Shown: positions 25,032 through 36,287, numbered from the stretch's first letter. The stretch: 64,000 bases of DNA from DATKRB01 sp963794215 (GCA_963794215.1 CAWCCQ010000002.1:620001-684000), one strand, 5' to 3'. Notes: generated by a model from the letters alone, not told the origin. Program-made: numbers and translations.

Positions 25032-25849
25032 TAGGATTGTCTTGTTACGTCATTTTAACCGGGAGTCCTCGGACCTCCTGTGTTCTTCTAGGAGTGGTGC
25101 GACTTCCGTTGACCGACGCGTAGAGCCTCAGCTCTTTCATGAGCCAGCGGGCGCTCGTCAACTCTCAGACCCGGCGAGACGATCGTGGGGCCACCCGAGC
25201 GCGTCGCCATCGTGTGACCGAGCAGCCACGGTTCTCCGCCTGAGACACTGTGCCGTCCGTTCCTCGGACTGGCGGTTCCGATCGAATAATCTCGCTCGAA
25301 AAAGAAGCAAGAGGCGAGGAACGGCGAGGAGCCCGGTTCCCGACGCGACATGTGCAGCCCCTGATCGGCCGAACTCATCCGACAGGCGGACAACCGAAAT
25401 AGCCGAGGCGTAGATGGTGTCAGGCGCAAGATAACTCGTGCCTTCGACACGGCCGTGCGTGAATTACATTCTGAAGGACCGCACCACCTAGACCACGACA
25501 GTGGCGCCCGCCTTAACGAGGGTTGACACGACGTGTTGATCTGTGCCACAACTGGACCGAAATCGGAGCCAAGACAGAGCAGCAGCATCACGTGGGTGGC
25601 GATCTCAACGAATGCGACAGGAGAATCTATGCGGGCTGAACCTTGCCCACCCGTATGCGGTTCGTGAGCGGTTAATCGGGGGAACAGCGGTTAGCTCTAA
25701 TTTCGCCTGCGGGGGGATTCGACTCTCGGAGTCAGCAGCTCGGTTATTGGAGCTCCCAACGCAGCCGTCCGATTCTCAGCCAGATTGCTTTGCGGTTGCA
25801 TCGCTCTTCGTCCGGCCGACAACACCTTTTGCTACCTGGAGGACACAAC
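25032..25849. other. Apparently non-coding interval
   Basis: About 0.8 kb separating the divergent binding-protein and carboxylesterase genes. It is lower in G+C than its neighbours in places, and frames on both strands are short and atypical. Only the ribosome-binding GGAGG just before the esterase and the promoter described at 25003-25031 are interpretable. Confidence 0.4.
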
Positions 25850-27370
25850 ATGCGTGATGGGGTCGTGGAGACTGCGGCGGGGAAGGTGCGCGGGATCGAT
25901 CGGGACGGGATACTCACCTTTCTCGGAGTGCCCTATGGGGGTGATACCTCGGGCCCAAACCGCTTCAAGGCGCCGCCACCGGTGCGACCGTGGTCGGGCA
26001 TCAGGGACGCTACAGCGTTCGGACCTTCCTCCTGGCAACCGTCAATGGCCGGCGCGGGCGATATGGTGGCGACCTTTGGGGGCCTGGTGGAGCCCTCCAT
26101 GGGCGACGATTGCCTCGTCCTGAACGTGTGGACGCCGTCGACGAGTGGTTCGGATCGACCGGTGCTCGTTTATTTCCACGGTGGAGGCTTTCTGTCGGGA
26201 TCGGGATCGTGGCCGGCGTACGACGGAACTCGGCTGGCAGCCCACGGAGACGTCGTCGTCGTGACCGTGAATCATCGGCTCGGGGCGCTCGGATTCTTGT
26301 ACCTTGCCGAACTTGGGGGGGACGAGTATCGATCGTCGGGAGCCAACAGCATTCTCGATCTCGTTGCAGCGCTTGAGTGGATCCGTGACAACATCGCAGC
26401 GTTCGGCGGCGACCCATCCAGAGTTCTCGCCTACGGCGAATCGGGCGGAGGCTGGAAGACGTCAACGCTGCTTGCCATGCCCGCCGCTCAAGGGCTCTTC
26501 CAAACAGCAGCCCTGATGAGCGGACCGAGTCTGCGATGTCAGAGTCCCGAGCAAGGTACAGCCCTTGCCGAGGCAACCCTCGCGGCGTTGAACCTCACGC
26601 CCGCGAGGTTGCGCGAACTACATGACATGCCCGGGGAGCAGTTGATGGAGGCCCAGCTGGCGGTTGGAATGGGCATGGCCGGAATCGGCACCGGCAGGGG
26701 CTTTGCTCCCGTTCTCGACGGCACGTACATCACCGCGAACCCGATCGATGCGATCCGCTCTGGGCAAGCACCAGACGTGCCGATGATGATCGGAACCTGC
26801 CGCGACGAGTTTCGAACCTTCTACGTGGCCAATCCGATTCCTGACGGCCCCATTGATGATCACTGGCTCGGCGACCGGCTCCGCGCCTTCCTCGGCGAGA
26901 GTACTGACCGCGTCGTCGCCGGGTATCGACGCACACGCCCCGACGCGGACCCCGTCGACCTCGAGATGGTCATCTCGACTGATTATTTCATGCGTATTCC
27001 CTCGATCCGGATGGCCGAGGCATGTTCGACTAGCGGGTCCGCGCCGGTATTCATGTACCGCTTCGACTGGGAGACGCCGGTGTTCGATGGACGGCTCGGA
27101 GCCGGACACGGGGTCGACTACCCATTCTTCTTCGACAATCTCGACTCGGCGCTCGTCTCGAGCTCCGGCCCGGCGCGTGAACAGCTGGCGGCACAGATGA
27201 GCGGCGCTGTGCTCGAGCTCGCCCGATCGGGCGATCCCAACCATGATCGACTACCGGACTGGCCTCGCTACGTCGACGCGCAACGCGCCACCATGCTGTT
27301 CGACCGCACATCGACGCTTGCCGAAGACCCCGACGGCGAGGAGCGGCAAGTGTGGGACGACGTCATCTGA
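25850..27370 (+). CDS. Type B carboxylesterase
   Basis: A 506-residue esterase of the cholinesterase/type B fold. It has FLGVPYG, DDCLVLNVWTP, the oxyanion-hole motif YFHGGGFLSGSGS, the nucleophile elbow YGESGGG (Ser198) and a catalytic-histidine region GAGHGVDYPFFF. ATG at 25850 follows TGGAGGACACAAC, a good ribosome site. No signal peptide, so it is cytoplasmic. The elbow reads GESGGG rather than the usual GESAG. The substrate is unknown; p-nitrobenzyl esterases and carbamate hydrolases share the fold. A second hydrolase gene follows 69 nt later. Confidence 0.93.
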   Translation: MRDGVVETAAGKVRGIDRDGILTFLGVPYGGDTSGPNRFKAPPPVRPWSGIRDATAFGPSSWQPSMAGAGDMVATFGGLVEPSMGDDCLVLNVWTPSTSGSDRPVLVYFHGGGFLSGSGSWPAYDGTRLAAHGDVVVVTVNHRLGALGFLYLAELGGDEYRSSGANSILDLVAALEWIRDNIAAFGGDPSRVLAYGESGGGWKTSTLLAMPAAQGLFQTAALMSGPSLRCQSPEQGTALAEATLAALNLTPARLRELHDMPGEQLMEAQLAVGMGMAGIGTGRGFAPVLDGTYITANPIDAIRSGQAPDVPMMIGTCRDEFRTFYVANPIPDGPIDDHWLGDRLRAFLGESTDRVVAGYRRTRPDADPVDLEMVISTDYFMRIPSIRMAEACSTSGSAPVFMYRFDWETPVFDGRLGAGHGVDYPFFFDNLDSALVSSSGPAREQLAAQMSGAVLELARSGDPNHDRLPDWPRYVDAQRATMLFDRTSTLAEDPDGEERQVWDDVI

Positions 27371-27439
27371 CCCAGTGACCACCCTGATCCGGGCGCGAGC
27401 TTCTAGGACGCCCGGGCACCACATCGATCGGAGAACGAG

Positions 27440-29082
27440 ATGGACGTCGACAAGGACCTGTACGTGCCGATGCGCGACGGCGTGCGTCTCGCCGTCGATC
27501 GCTACCGCCCCGACGAGCTGGCGGTGCACGCGGCCATCGTGCTCGTGACGCCCTATCAGAAGGACGCCGTGTTCGTGATGCCACTCGGATCGGACGGTCG
27601 GCCGATGCCCTCCTTGCCCATCCCGCCCCTGCCGCCCGGGGTGAACCCGATGCTGCTGAGCGTCAAGCCGCTGGTCGACGCCGGGTTCGTGGTGGTAGTC
27701 GCCGATGCGCGCGGCACGGGCTTCTCCGAGGGCGTCTACGACTACTACAACCTCGAAGGCGGGCCCTTCGACGGCTACGACCTGGTCGAGTGGCTGGCCG
27801 CGCAGCCCTGGTGCACCGGCCGCGTCGGGATGATGGGCTCCTCGGCCGCGGCCATCTCCTGCTACATCACCGCGTTGACCCGCCCCCCACACCTCGAGGC
27901 CATGGCGGCGAACATGCACCCGGGCGACTTCTACTTCGACCAATGGCGGGTCGGCGGGGTGTTTCGCTTCGACAACCGGATCGGCTGGTCGGTGGGCATG
28001 CTCGCCCGGAGCGGCCCGATCGACCCCGGGGACCCCGCCGCACCGAGCTGTGAGAGCAAGCGAGCGGTCTATGAGGCCCGCTTCGCCCAGTTCGGCGCGC
28101 GGGTGGCGGCGGGCAAGAACGCGGCGAACCTCGACTGGCTCACCGAGATGTACGAGCACGACGCCTACGACGAGTTCTGGAAGGCCCGGAGCTTCATCGC
28201 TCGGGCCAAGCAGATCACCATCCCGACCCTCCACGGGGGCGTCTGGTTCGACCACTTCATTCGGGGCACCCTCTCGAGCCACGAGGCGATCGAGGTCCCC
28301 AAGCGCCTGTTCGTGGGTCCTGGCAGCCTGGCCACCCGCCTCGATCTGGGCGACGGCGGGCTGAGCCCGCTCCATGTCGAGTGGTTCGACCACTTCTTCC
28401 GCGACGCCCCCAACGGCGTCGTCGAGCAACCCCCCGTTCGCCTGTACATGATGGGCAAGGAGGACTACATCGACGAGCCCCACTGGCCGGTCAAGTCCGT
28501 CGACACCGACTTCTTCTTGGGCTCGGGTCCGACCGGGGCGGTGGACTCGCGCAACGACGGGGCGCTCGGGGTGGCCCCGGGCAACGGCGGGGTCGACCTG
28601 ATCGCCCACGATCCGCACGCACCCCTCCCGAGCCCGCGTGACGGGCGCGATCAGGGGCCCTTCGAGCCTGGGTGCCTCACCTACACCTCGGCGCCCCTCG
28701 ACACCGAGCTCGAGGTGATCGGCACCCCCCGGCTGCTCCTCTACGCGGCGAGCGACGCCACCGACGTCGACTGGTGCGTCCGGCTGTGCGACGTCCGCCC
28801 AACGGGGTATCCAAGCTCCTCAACACCGGTGCCCTCAAGGGTTCCCACGTCGACTCCCACGAGGCGCCGACACCCCTCGTGGCAGGGCGGACCTATCTCT
28901 TTGAGATCGAGATCTGGCCCATCGCCAACCTCTTCGCACCCGGTCATCGGATCCGGGTCGACGTGGCCACCAGCGACTTCCCGTTCTTCGAGTCCAACCC
29001 CGTGCCCTCGCACAATGAGGTCTTCTTCGATCCCGCTCGGCCCTCTCGGCTCGTCCTGCCGGTGGTCGAGCGCACCGACTAG
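27440..29082 (+). CDS. CocE/NonD-family (S15-type) acyl hydrolase (one-base frameshift)
   Basis: The 5' frame encodes the alpha/beta hydrolase part: VPMRDGVRLAVDRYRPD, VADARGTGFSEGVYDYYN, and nucleophile region GRVGMMGSSAAAISCY. The C-terminal jelly-roll (LNTGALKGSHVDSHEAP, GHRIRVDVATSDFPFFESNP, RPSRLVLPVVERTD) is in another frame after 28797. One missing C in a run at about 28797-28800 joins CDVRP to NGVSKLL and gives about 547 residues, a normal length. These enzymes cleave esters or acyl amides such as cocaine or X-Pro peptides. It probably forms an operon with the esterase upstream. Confidence 0.87.
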
Positions 29083-29310
29083 TCGTACTGGACCGACGAG
29101 TCAGACTGGTCGAGCGCGTCGGTCCTCGTGCCGGGGCACCCAGCGCAGAACGGCGGCGCTAACGCCGGCTGGTCCGGTGTCGGAATGCCCATGGCCACGG
29201 GCGGTGTTGCCCTGTGGCGCCAGCTCCCAGCCTCAACCGTAACCTCGGAGCGCAGAGCCCGTGGCGGCCAGCGACCCCGTCGACAGCCCGCAACACCATC
29301 GAATTGCGGG

Positions 29311-31021
29311 TCACTCATCAAGCCGGGTTATCTCGACAATTGCCATATCGACGCTTGGATAGAAATGATCGCGATCGAGGGTCTCGTCAAGCCCGTATCT
29401 CGAGACCAGGTCATGGAGGCGGTCCCGCAGTTCGACGAAGGCTAGGTGGATGCCGCTGTGGTTGAGCTCGATGTCGAGGTGCTGGAGCATAGCGGCCGCA
29501 GTGACATCGAGGTCGGTTATGGCCGCGCATTGGAGCACCACCCAGCCGAGCCCGCGACCCGTGGGTCAGCTCGCGGACTCTGTCCTCAAAGATGCCGGCG
29601 TTGGCAAAGAACAATGGTGCCTCCCACCGGTAGACGACGATGCCGGGTATCTCGATCGCCTCGGGATATCGATCGACAGCGTGCCAGCTATTGAGGTGCT
29701 CGACCCGGCCCAGCACCTCTCCGTGAGGCCACCAACTCCGACGGAAGAAAAGCAAAATCGACAGCACAACGGCCAGCAGGATCCCCTGGAGCACCCCGAA
29801 CAGCATCACGCCGACCGTCGCCACCAGCGACAACACCAAGGCGCTCCGGCGAACTCGGGCGTAACGACGCAGCACCTTCAGATCCATCAATGAGAACGCA
29901 GCGGCGATGACGACTGCCGCAAGAGCCGACTGAGGAAGGTCGGCGAGAAGTGAATTGAAGACCAACAACAAGAGGACCACGACGGAGGCCCCGACCAGTC
30001 CAGTGACCTGGCTTTTGGCGCCCGCTTGCTCTGCTACAGCGGTCCGCGAGCCGCTGGTGGAAATGGCGAATCCTTGAAAAAAACCGGCTGCGATGTTTGC
30101 GGCTCCCATCCCAATCATTTCCTGATCAGGGTCGACGTCGTCTCCGCGCCGGGCGGCGAAGCTGGTAGAAGTGGCAATGGTGTCCGTCAACGACACCAAG
30201 GTGATGCCAAGTGCGGCGATGAATAGGGGCCCGACATCGGAGACACTCGTCCATGGAATCGCTGGAGCTGGAACCCCCCGAGGCAGGGCCCCAGTAACCT
30301 TGACGCCCCTTGCAGCCAAATCGAACACGGCCGATAGAACGGTGGCGCCGATTACCGCGACGAGCACAGCCGGGACCTTCGTCGTGAGCCTCGGCAACAC
30401 CAGCAGGAGGACCAACACCGATCCACCCAGCACAAGAGCAGTCGTGTTCGTCTTGGATAGGTTCGTGATGAAGGCGCGCACTTCGTCGATGAACCCGCTG
30501 CTCGAGGTTGAGAAGCCGAAGAGCTTGGGCAACTGACCGACGATAATGGTGATCCCGAGACCATTCATGTAGCCGACCTGCACCTCTTTGGAGAGCAGGT
30601 CGGCGACAAACCCCAGTTTGCCGATGCCCAACCCGATCTCGACGAGGCCCACCAGCACGGCCAATACCCCGGCGAGCGCGACCGCCTTGGCCGGATCGCC
30701 ACCGCTCACCAGCAAGGGCGTGATCGCGGCGAAGATCAAGGGAGAAACGGAGGAGTCGGGCCCAAGCACAAGCACGCGGGAGGGTCCGAACACGGCGTAC
30801 CCGATCATGCAGGCAATGGTCGTGTAGAGCCCGGTGACCGGGGGGAGCCCCGCCAGCTCAGCGTAGGCCATACCCTGTGGGACGAGGATGGCAGCGAGAA
30901 CAACCCCGGCAACAAGGTCGGACCGGAACCACTCGCGTTCATAGGTGCGCGCTACTCGGATCCCTGGCACCCACCGTTGGAGCTCCCCGCCCGGCTGCTC
31001 CTGGTTGTGCGCTGGGGTCAT
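29311..31021 (-). CDS. SulP-family anion transporter with STAS domain (one-base frameshift)
   Basis: The membrane part has the SulP motifs VVLAAILVPQGMAYAELAGL, GPSRVLVLGPDSSVSPL and FAISTSGSRTAVAEQAGAKS, with about a dozen hydrophobic helices. The cytoplasmic STAS domain begins YRWEAPLFFANAGIFEDRV. Near 29551-29563 the frame shifts: VLQCAAITDLDVTAAAMLQH and the rest of STAS to TGA/TAA at 29311 are in the next frame. One extra G explains it and gives about 570 residues. ATG at 31019-31021 has GGAGGAAAAG upstream. SulP proteins carry sulfate, bicarbonate or organic acids; the substrate cannot be told. Confidence 0.9.
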
Positions 31022-31178
31022 ATGCTTCTTTTCCTCCGTAAGCCGCCTCGCCGACCTTGGCCCAGAGAAGGGCGCACCAATTCCGCCTCCTGTGCCATAC
31101 GACACCGACGACGGCACCAGACATGACGACTGCGCCGATGCCAACGAACCAAGTTAGGTGCGTGAACACTTCGCCGAT
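30939..31178 (-). CDS. Small single-helix membrane protein overlapping the SulP start
   Basis: A possible 79-residue protein from ATG at 31176-31178 with GGAGAG immediately upstream. It has a clear transmembrane helix, HLTWFVGIGAVVMSGAVVGV, followed by VWHRRRN and a polar tail. The frame runs 83 nt into the SulP gene, so the tail (QPGAAGRGAPTVGARDPSSA) may not be native; a nearby indel could hide an earlier stop. It may be a small companion of the transporter. Confidence 0.4.
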   Translation of the reverse strand: MGEVFTHLTWFVGIGAVVMSGAVVGVVWHRRRNWCALLWAKVGEAAYGGKEAYDPSAQPGAAGRGAPTVGARDPSSAHL

Positions 31179-31753
31179 CATCTCTCCGACCTCTGTCGGA
31201 GGCACGCGTAGAGGAGGAGCACAAGGAGGTGAATGCGTCCAACCCAACCCAACAGGTGCCGTTCGACACCACCGAATGCAAAGCTCTCGACCACAACATG
31301 TTTCCCGCCGGCAACCTACGAATGCTCAACCTCACTAGCTTGGTTACCGCTGCGGAATCGGCCAATCCCGGGACAAGAGGTCTACTTGGACCGTCATGCA
31401 GCGGCCTGGGGATAGCGGCGTCGGCAATCAAAGGCACAGGGAGGCCTACGACGCGGGCATTGGGACCGAGATATGGAGCAATGCTCCCGTCAGCTCGGCC
31501 AGTTGCGAGGATGCTCAATGAGAGCTTGGGCGGTGGACTCGAGAGAAGCAGTGCAGCCTCAACCGGGATAATCCGGTTCCCGACGTGTGCACCATCCAAC
31601 TTCGTGACCGATAGACCGGAGCCGCCGCACCGACCACGCAAGGATTTGGCAATTCCGTCTCCTCGAGACTGGCCCGTCTCACATCTCACATGGCGGTCGG
31701 CATCGTCCTTCTGACTCACGAGGACGGGACGACGCTCGACACGCCAGTCACCG
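31179..31753. other. Apparently non-coding interval
   Basis: About 0.57 kb between the SulP region and the DUF7144-like gene. No frame on either strand shows recognisable protein sequence or a good start. It may hold regulatory or decayed sequence; I see no repeats. Confidence 0.35.
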
Positions 31754-32152
31754 CTATGCGGCTTCGACTGGTCCCCCGTAGGAAAAGAGCGCGTAGATGA
31801 CCAGCACGCCCAAGCCTACGTACGTTAGTGACCAGATGGGGTAGTACGGCATCCACCAGACGGCCGAAATCGCACCGATCGCTGCTGCGGCAATGCCGAC
31901 CCATCTGCCGACCTGTGAGTGCAGGTGCACGGCGAACGCACAAAGAAACAGAATTATCGCGACGGCTAAATACACCCAACCGTACGTTTTTAGGCTGTGG
32001 CCAAAGATCGCCCCCTCGAGATCCTCGGGCAACACACCGTGGTAGCGGAAGGCCCAGATGGCGTCGAAGAATCGCATGATGCCTGCCACGGCGAGGACGA
32101 TCGACGCAAACCAGATCCATGCAGTCCCCCGCTCACTGACTTGCTGATTCAT
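31754..32152 (-). CDS. DUF7144-like four-helix membrane protein
   Basis: The 132-residue product has four hydrophobic segments: WIWFASIVLAVAGIMRFFDA, GWVYLAVAIILFLCAFAVHL, WVGIAAAAIGAISAVWWM and SLTYVGLGVLVIYALFSYGG. The arrangement and the AIWAFRYHG loop match small actinobacterial membrane proteins I know as DUF7144. ATG at 32150-32152 follows GGAGACGGAAA. Function is unknown. It starts 12 nt after a small upstream gene. Confidence 0.8.
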   Translation of the reverse strand: MNQQVSERGTAWIWFASIVLAVAGIMRFFDAIWAFRYHGVLPEDLEGAIFGHSLKTYGWVYLAVAIILFLCAFAVHLHSQVGRWVGIAAAAIGAISAVWWMPYYPIWSLTYVGLGVLVIYALFSYGGPVEAA

Positions 32153-32164
32153 TTTCCGTCTCCT

Positions 32165-32350
32165 TCATTCGTGGCCAACGCGATACAACTCGACGGGGAC
32201 GCCCGATTCCTGGTGTGCAAGGCGCAGAGTGGTGAGCGGACGGTCATAGACCTGGGCGAGACTGTGATCGAGATCGGTGGAGATTAGGCGGTCCAGAAAC
32301 CCGATGATGAGAAGGCCGACTGGGCCCAGACCCTCGGCTCCGATGCTCAC
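32165..32350 (-). CDS. Small protein, possibly a truncated DUF6325-like N terminus
   Basis: A 61-residue frame from ATG at 32348-32350 with GGAGAGAAG about 10 nt upstream. The beginning, MSIGAEGLGPVGLLIIGFLD, resembles the first strand of DUF6325 proteins (GPVEL-V-FPGN pattern), but the remainder (RLISTDLDHSLAQVYDRP) does not continue that family. It is either a small real gene coupled to the DUF7144-like gene or the broken start of a longer one. Confidence 0.4.
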   Translation of the reverse strand: MSIGAEGLGPVGLLIIGFLDRLISTDLDHSLAQVYDRPLTTLRLAHQESGVPVELYRVGHE

Positions 32351-32887
32351 TTCTCTCCATCGAGAGTTCCTCCTACCGTGGCTGCGGGGTGGGATCCCCC
32401 AGCACTGTGCAGGTCAGATGGGTGGGGAGACATCACCCTGGCGCGGGTGGTGCGCATTCTCCTGACCGAAAAGCGCGCCAGCCCGCTGGAGGTCTGGACA
32501 TGGAACCGTACCGTGGGCGACTTCGGAGGTGATGAAGCGCACCCCAGAGGGGAGCGGCGGCGCTCCACTGGTCTATCGGCCAACCGCGTGGAGTACCCTG
32601 CCCTGGGTGGTGCCCGCCGAGACCGCAATTGGCGCCAGTGCGGGGTGCCGCTCTGATGGTTGGGAGATACACCCACGGCGTCGGCGCAACCCGATAGGGA
32701 CACAGCGTGGCAAGCATGGGCCAGAGCAGCAACCAGTTGGCCGACCCTTTACGCCGGATCGCGGGTCGGCGCTGACCGTCGATTGGACGGAGCATCAACG
32801 GATCCGATCAACGACGACGAACTCCCGGCTCTTGGCCGCGGCCTTCCCCCACCCGAGGAATTGCCTTGGATGAGGGGGCTGACCCTC
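32351..32887. other. Apparently non-coding interval
   Basis: About 0.54 kb upstream of the small gene and downstream of the LuxR-type regulator. Several frames are open on both strands, but none shows coherent protein sequence. No repeat or RNA gene was recognised. Confidence 0.35.
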
Positions 32888-35620
32888 CTAGTTGACCCTG
32901 CGAATAGCCGACGTCATCTCTCTGACCGTATCGGCCGCTTCGGCCCGCGAGCTTACGCCCAGCTTCCGGTAGATGACCTTGAGGTGAAACTTCAGCGTGT
33001 TAACAGAGATATTGAGCTCTCGGGCAATCTCGACCAGGGTGAGACGGCTCGCAAGGAAGCGGACGACGTCTCGTTCTCGGTCGGTGAGCACATCCACCGA
33101 GTTCAGCGCTTCTGAGAAGTCACCCTTCACGGCGATCCGCCGTAGGCGTTCCATCCATAGTCGCGGTACACGCCACGCGACCCGTTCGACCAGCTCGACG
33201 ACCGAAGTCCCCTCAGAGACCACGGTCTGTAAGAGGCCGTGTGCCGCTGCGAGCTCGACCGCATCACCCACCGACCTCGAAGCATCATCACGGTCGAAGG
33301 TGCAGCGCGCGCGGAGGAGCCCGAGCACCACATCGTGCCGAACACAGCGGGCCTTCGCCGTTCTCAGCGCCGCCGAGGCAGCCACCCGGTCGTCGACGGC
33401 TAGGTGCACCCTCGCGGCGCTCACGGGGCCCCAGAACTCGTCGTGAACTTGCGTTGACCAATGCCAGGCGGAGTCCAGTTCATTCATTGCCAACGCGAGC
33501 CTGGTCGCAGCAAGCGCCAGCCATTGGCGTGCGTCGGCGCCGGACAGTTCGGTAACCACGAGCTCCGCGCCTTGGTCAAACGAGTGCCGAGCCGCGACCA
33601 GATCACCGTCGTCGATATGGACGGCGACGAGCTCCAGAATAGCGAGCGCTCGACAGAAGAGCATCGTCTCCGCTGGGGCGTCGGCGAGCGCAACAAGCTC
33701 AGCTCTGGCCCGCTCACGATCTCCAATCTCACGATGGGCTAGTGCCTCGGCTGTTGACAATTCCACTTCCAACGTGGTCATGGTCTCGACGGCAACTGTT
33801 CCCCGGACCGCTGCCGCTACCTGCAAAGCGCACAGAGGCCGGCCAGCAATTGCCTCCCCCAGAGCACGACTCCCCTCAAAGGCCAAACGACTCGGCGGGT
33901 CACAACTTAGTGCCAATTCAGCTTGACGGACCTCGTCGGAATTGTCGTCCCAGCCCTCGGACAAGGCAATGTCGCGAGCAACCATGTTCCAAGCAAAGCG
34001 GCCCAGGGGATCGTGCCTCCACAACTCGCCCATATCCTCCAGGGCCTGACGAGCCAACGCTCCGCCGATCACCCATTGCCCGCTGACAGTTGCCGCGATG
34101 GATCGAAGCACCGTCACCCGACGGCGCAGCGGTTCGTCCGCGCCCCAGTGCTCGATCCACCATGTCATCTGTTCGACCAGTTCCACGAAACGTCGTCGGC
34201 TGACAAGCAGGTGGCACCAAGCGAACTCGACCATTGCCTCGACGTCAGCGGTAGCTGTCGCAACGGGGATGGACGCGATAGTTCGCGTGAGGGTGGCCTC
34301 GCGTCCGGTATCGTAAATATCGCCGTGGCTAGCCGCCAAAAGCCGCAAGGCCTGGCGAGCTTCGTTGGCGAGCAGCCAGTGCTCGAGTGACAGTGCAACT
34401 TCGTCTGCGTCCTCGAACCATTGAGCGGCCACCACGTGTTGATGGGCCAACCTCTCCGGCGAGGTTCTCGCCAACTCCCCAAGTAAGGCGGCTCGCACCA
34501 AAGCGTGGACCTCGAACCAGCCCTCGGGGCCGAGGCGACTCACGAATAGGCCCCGCGCTTCGGCCCGCAGGAGCAAATCGCCGGCATCTGTGCGACCGGT
34601 TAGAGCGTGCGCAAGGCCCGTGTCGAGCCGTTCGACCACCGCAATATCGAGCAGCACCTGGACGAGCTGAGGATCCTCGTGGGCAAGCACTTCATGACAG
34701 ACGTAATCGTGGATCAGCACGTCGGCACCAACGCTCGGCGCCTCCCTGCCTTCGAGCGCCCGCGCGGATTGCGCTGCTAGGGCAGCCAACTGCAAACCGG
34801 CCGCCCACCCATCGACGCGATCGACCGTTGCGGTCACACGATCGGGGGGCAATGACTGGGCCAAGCCGGTCAGCATTTCAACTGCCTCGCTCGGCGAGAA
34901 CCGCAATTCGGCGAAGTGCACCTCTCCAAGTTTCCCTCTCGCTCGGAGTCGGTCGAGGGGCAAGTCGGGTCGTCTACGAGAGGCCAGGACCAGGCGCAAA
35001 CACGGTGGGATTTGCTGGACCAACCGTGATAGCGAAGCGGACACGACTTCCTCGTCGGCGGCCAGGTGGAGATCGTCGACGATGAGCACCGTGGAGGTGA
35101 CCAGCAGTCGCTCGAGGTCCTCGACGAGCCGGTCAATGGCACGGAAGGCCATTCCCGGCCTCCTCAGTAGTGCCCGAGCAAGGTCCCCACAACCGGGCGT
35201 CACTGTTTCGAGCGCGCTGATGATGTCTGACCACAGCTGCACTGGGTCTCGATCGGTCTCGTCGAGCGTCAACCAGGCAATGGGAATGTCCGACTCGGCC
35301 GTCCAAGCCGTGAGCAGGGATGTCTTACCGGCTCCCGCGGGAGCAATGACCACGGTGACCGGAGCCCGGATATCCTCGTCGAGGAGCTCGTGAAGGCGGT
35401 CACGACGCACGTAATGCTCGGGGCGGGCTGGCGCTCGCAGCTTGGCCCCAAGCCGCCGAGATCGCTCGGGGGGCGTGAGTGGTCCCGCCACCCTATGGCT
35501 AGGTGTCGGCACCGCTGTGCTCTCGACTAACCGCACGAATCCCGCCAGGGTGAAACCAGTCCGCCAGGGGATCGTGCCCCGTTGCCACGTCACGCGAAGG
35601 CAGAGTGAGTGGTCGGCCAT
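32888..35620 (-). CDS. Large ATP-binding LuxR-family (MalT-type, LAL) regulator
   Basis: A 910-residue STAND-type activator. Near residues 90-101 is the P-loop VIAPAGAGKTS, with a Walker B-like VLIVDDLHLAADEE and the sensor region LRLVLASRRRPDLPLDRLRA. A long helical TPR-like array fills the middle. The C terminus has the LuxR helix-turn-helix LTDRERDVVRFLASRLTLVE and IARELNISVNTLKFHLK. Such proteins bind an inducer through the array and ATP through the NTPase. The ATG at 35618-35620 may be too early, since the conserved part begins near residue 57. Flanking intergenic stretches give no obvious target. Confidence 0.93.
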   Translation of the reverse strand: MADHSLCLRVTWQRGTIPWRTGFTLAGFVRLVESTAVPTPSHRVAGPLTPPERSRRLGAKLRAPARPEHYVRRDRLHELLDEDIRAPVTVVIAPAGAGKTSLLTAWTAESDIPIAWLTLDETDRDPVQLWSDIISALETVTPGCGDLARALLRRPGMAFRAIDRLVEDLERLLVTSTVLIVDDLHLAADEEVVSASLSRLVQQIPPCLRLVLASRRRPDLPLDRLRARGKLGEVHFAELRFSPSEAVEMLTGLAQSLPPDRVTATVDRVDGWAAGLQLAALAAQSARALEGREAPSVGADVLIHDYVCHEVLAHEDPQLVQVLLDIAVVERLDTGLAHALTGRTDAGDLLLRAEARGLFVSRLGPEGWFEVHALVRAALLGELARTSPERLAHQHVVAAQWFEDADEVALSLEHWLLANEARQALRLLAASHGDIYDTGREATLTRTIASIPVATATADVEAMVEFAWCHLLVSRRRFVELVEQMTWWIEHWGADEPLRRRVTVLRSIAATVSGQWVIGGALARQALEDMGELWRHDPLGRFAWNMVARDIALSEGWDDNSDEVRQAELALSCDPPSRLAFEGSRALGEAIAGRPLCALQVAAAVRGTVAVETMTTLEVELSTAEALAHREIGDRERARAELVALADAPAETMLFCRALAILELVAVHIDDGDLVAARHSFDQGAELVVTELSGADARQWLALAATRLALAMNELDSAWHWSTQVHDEFWGPVSAARVHLAVDDRVAASAALRTAKARCVRHDVVLGLLRARCTFDRDDASRSVGDAVELAAAHGLLQTVVSEGTSVVELVERVAWRVPRLWMERLRRIAVKGDFSEALNSVDVLTDRERDVVRFLASRLTLVEIARELNISVNTLKFHLKVIYRKLGVSSRAEAADTVREMTSAIRRVN

Positions 35621-36287
35621 TGGGCACCGCTGACCTCGTCTTGGTACGCGAGGGTCGTGGGTGACACCGTTTGTGAAAGAGCTGGTCAGTGGCTCGCCCC
35701 GCGCAGAGTTCTTCCTGGAAGGGTAGCGAGTAACGCTCGGTTCGTTGGTTCGTCATAGAACTGTTACCTCGAGCACGAAACCATGGTGACGCGATCGTCT
35801 GTCAACTGACAGGGTCAAAAATCAGATGAAATGTCCGGGCGATACCCCCATTGCGCAGCGTAGACGGTTGCCCAGCCGAGACGATCACCCAAGTCGGACT
35901 ATTCAACTGGGGATGCACAGGAGATGACCCCCCCGAACCCACCCGAGCACGGGTGGTGCTCGCCTACCCCGCCCATCCGTAGCGTGTGACCGAGGCCCGC
36001 TGGTTTCAAGGTCACATTGTCTGATCAGGAGGTTGAGTGCCCGAGCCAAGTACCCCCATTCCCTGCACCGGGGAGCGAGACCAAACCGGCGAGGTGTTTC
36101 TTGGGGCGGGACAGTCTGGGGTTGGAACTGAGCGTGCCCAATGAAGACCACCCAGCTGATTGATGCGATGGGTGGACCACCGTGACCATCGCCCAACCGG
36201 TATCCCGCCGTTCTTTTCGGGACAATGATTCACCACGGGAGGTCTCGCTGCCGCCTCGGCGGTGGCGGGGTTGATGAAGGGAGCGCG
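35621..36287. other. Apparently non-coding interval
   Basis: About 0.67 kb between the divergent LuxR-type gene and the SCP2 gene. Frames on both strands are short and atypical. It probably carries the divergent promoters, but no element stands out clearly. Confidence 0.35.

Noticed and set aside
27251..28618. 455-codon leftward frame opposite the CocE-like gene
   Set aside because: Antisense of a conserved hydrolase, no recognisable domain.
29194..29219. Hairpin between the CocE-like and sulP genes
   Set aside because: The GCCAC-GGG stem is bulged and lacks a T tract, too weak to call a terminator.
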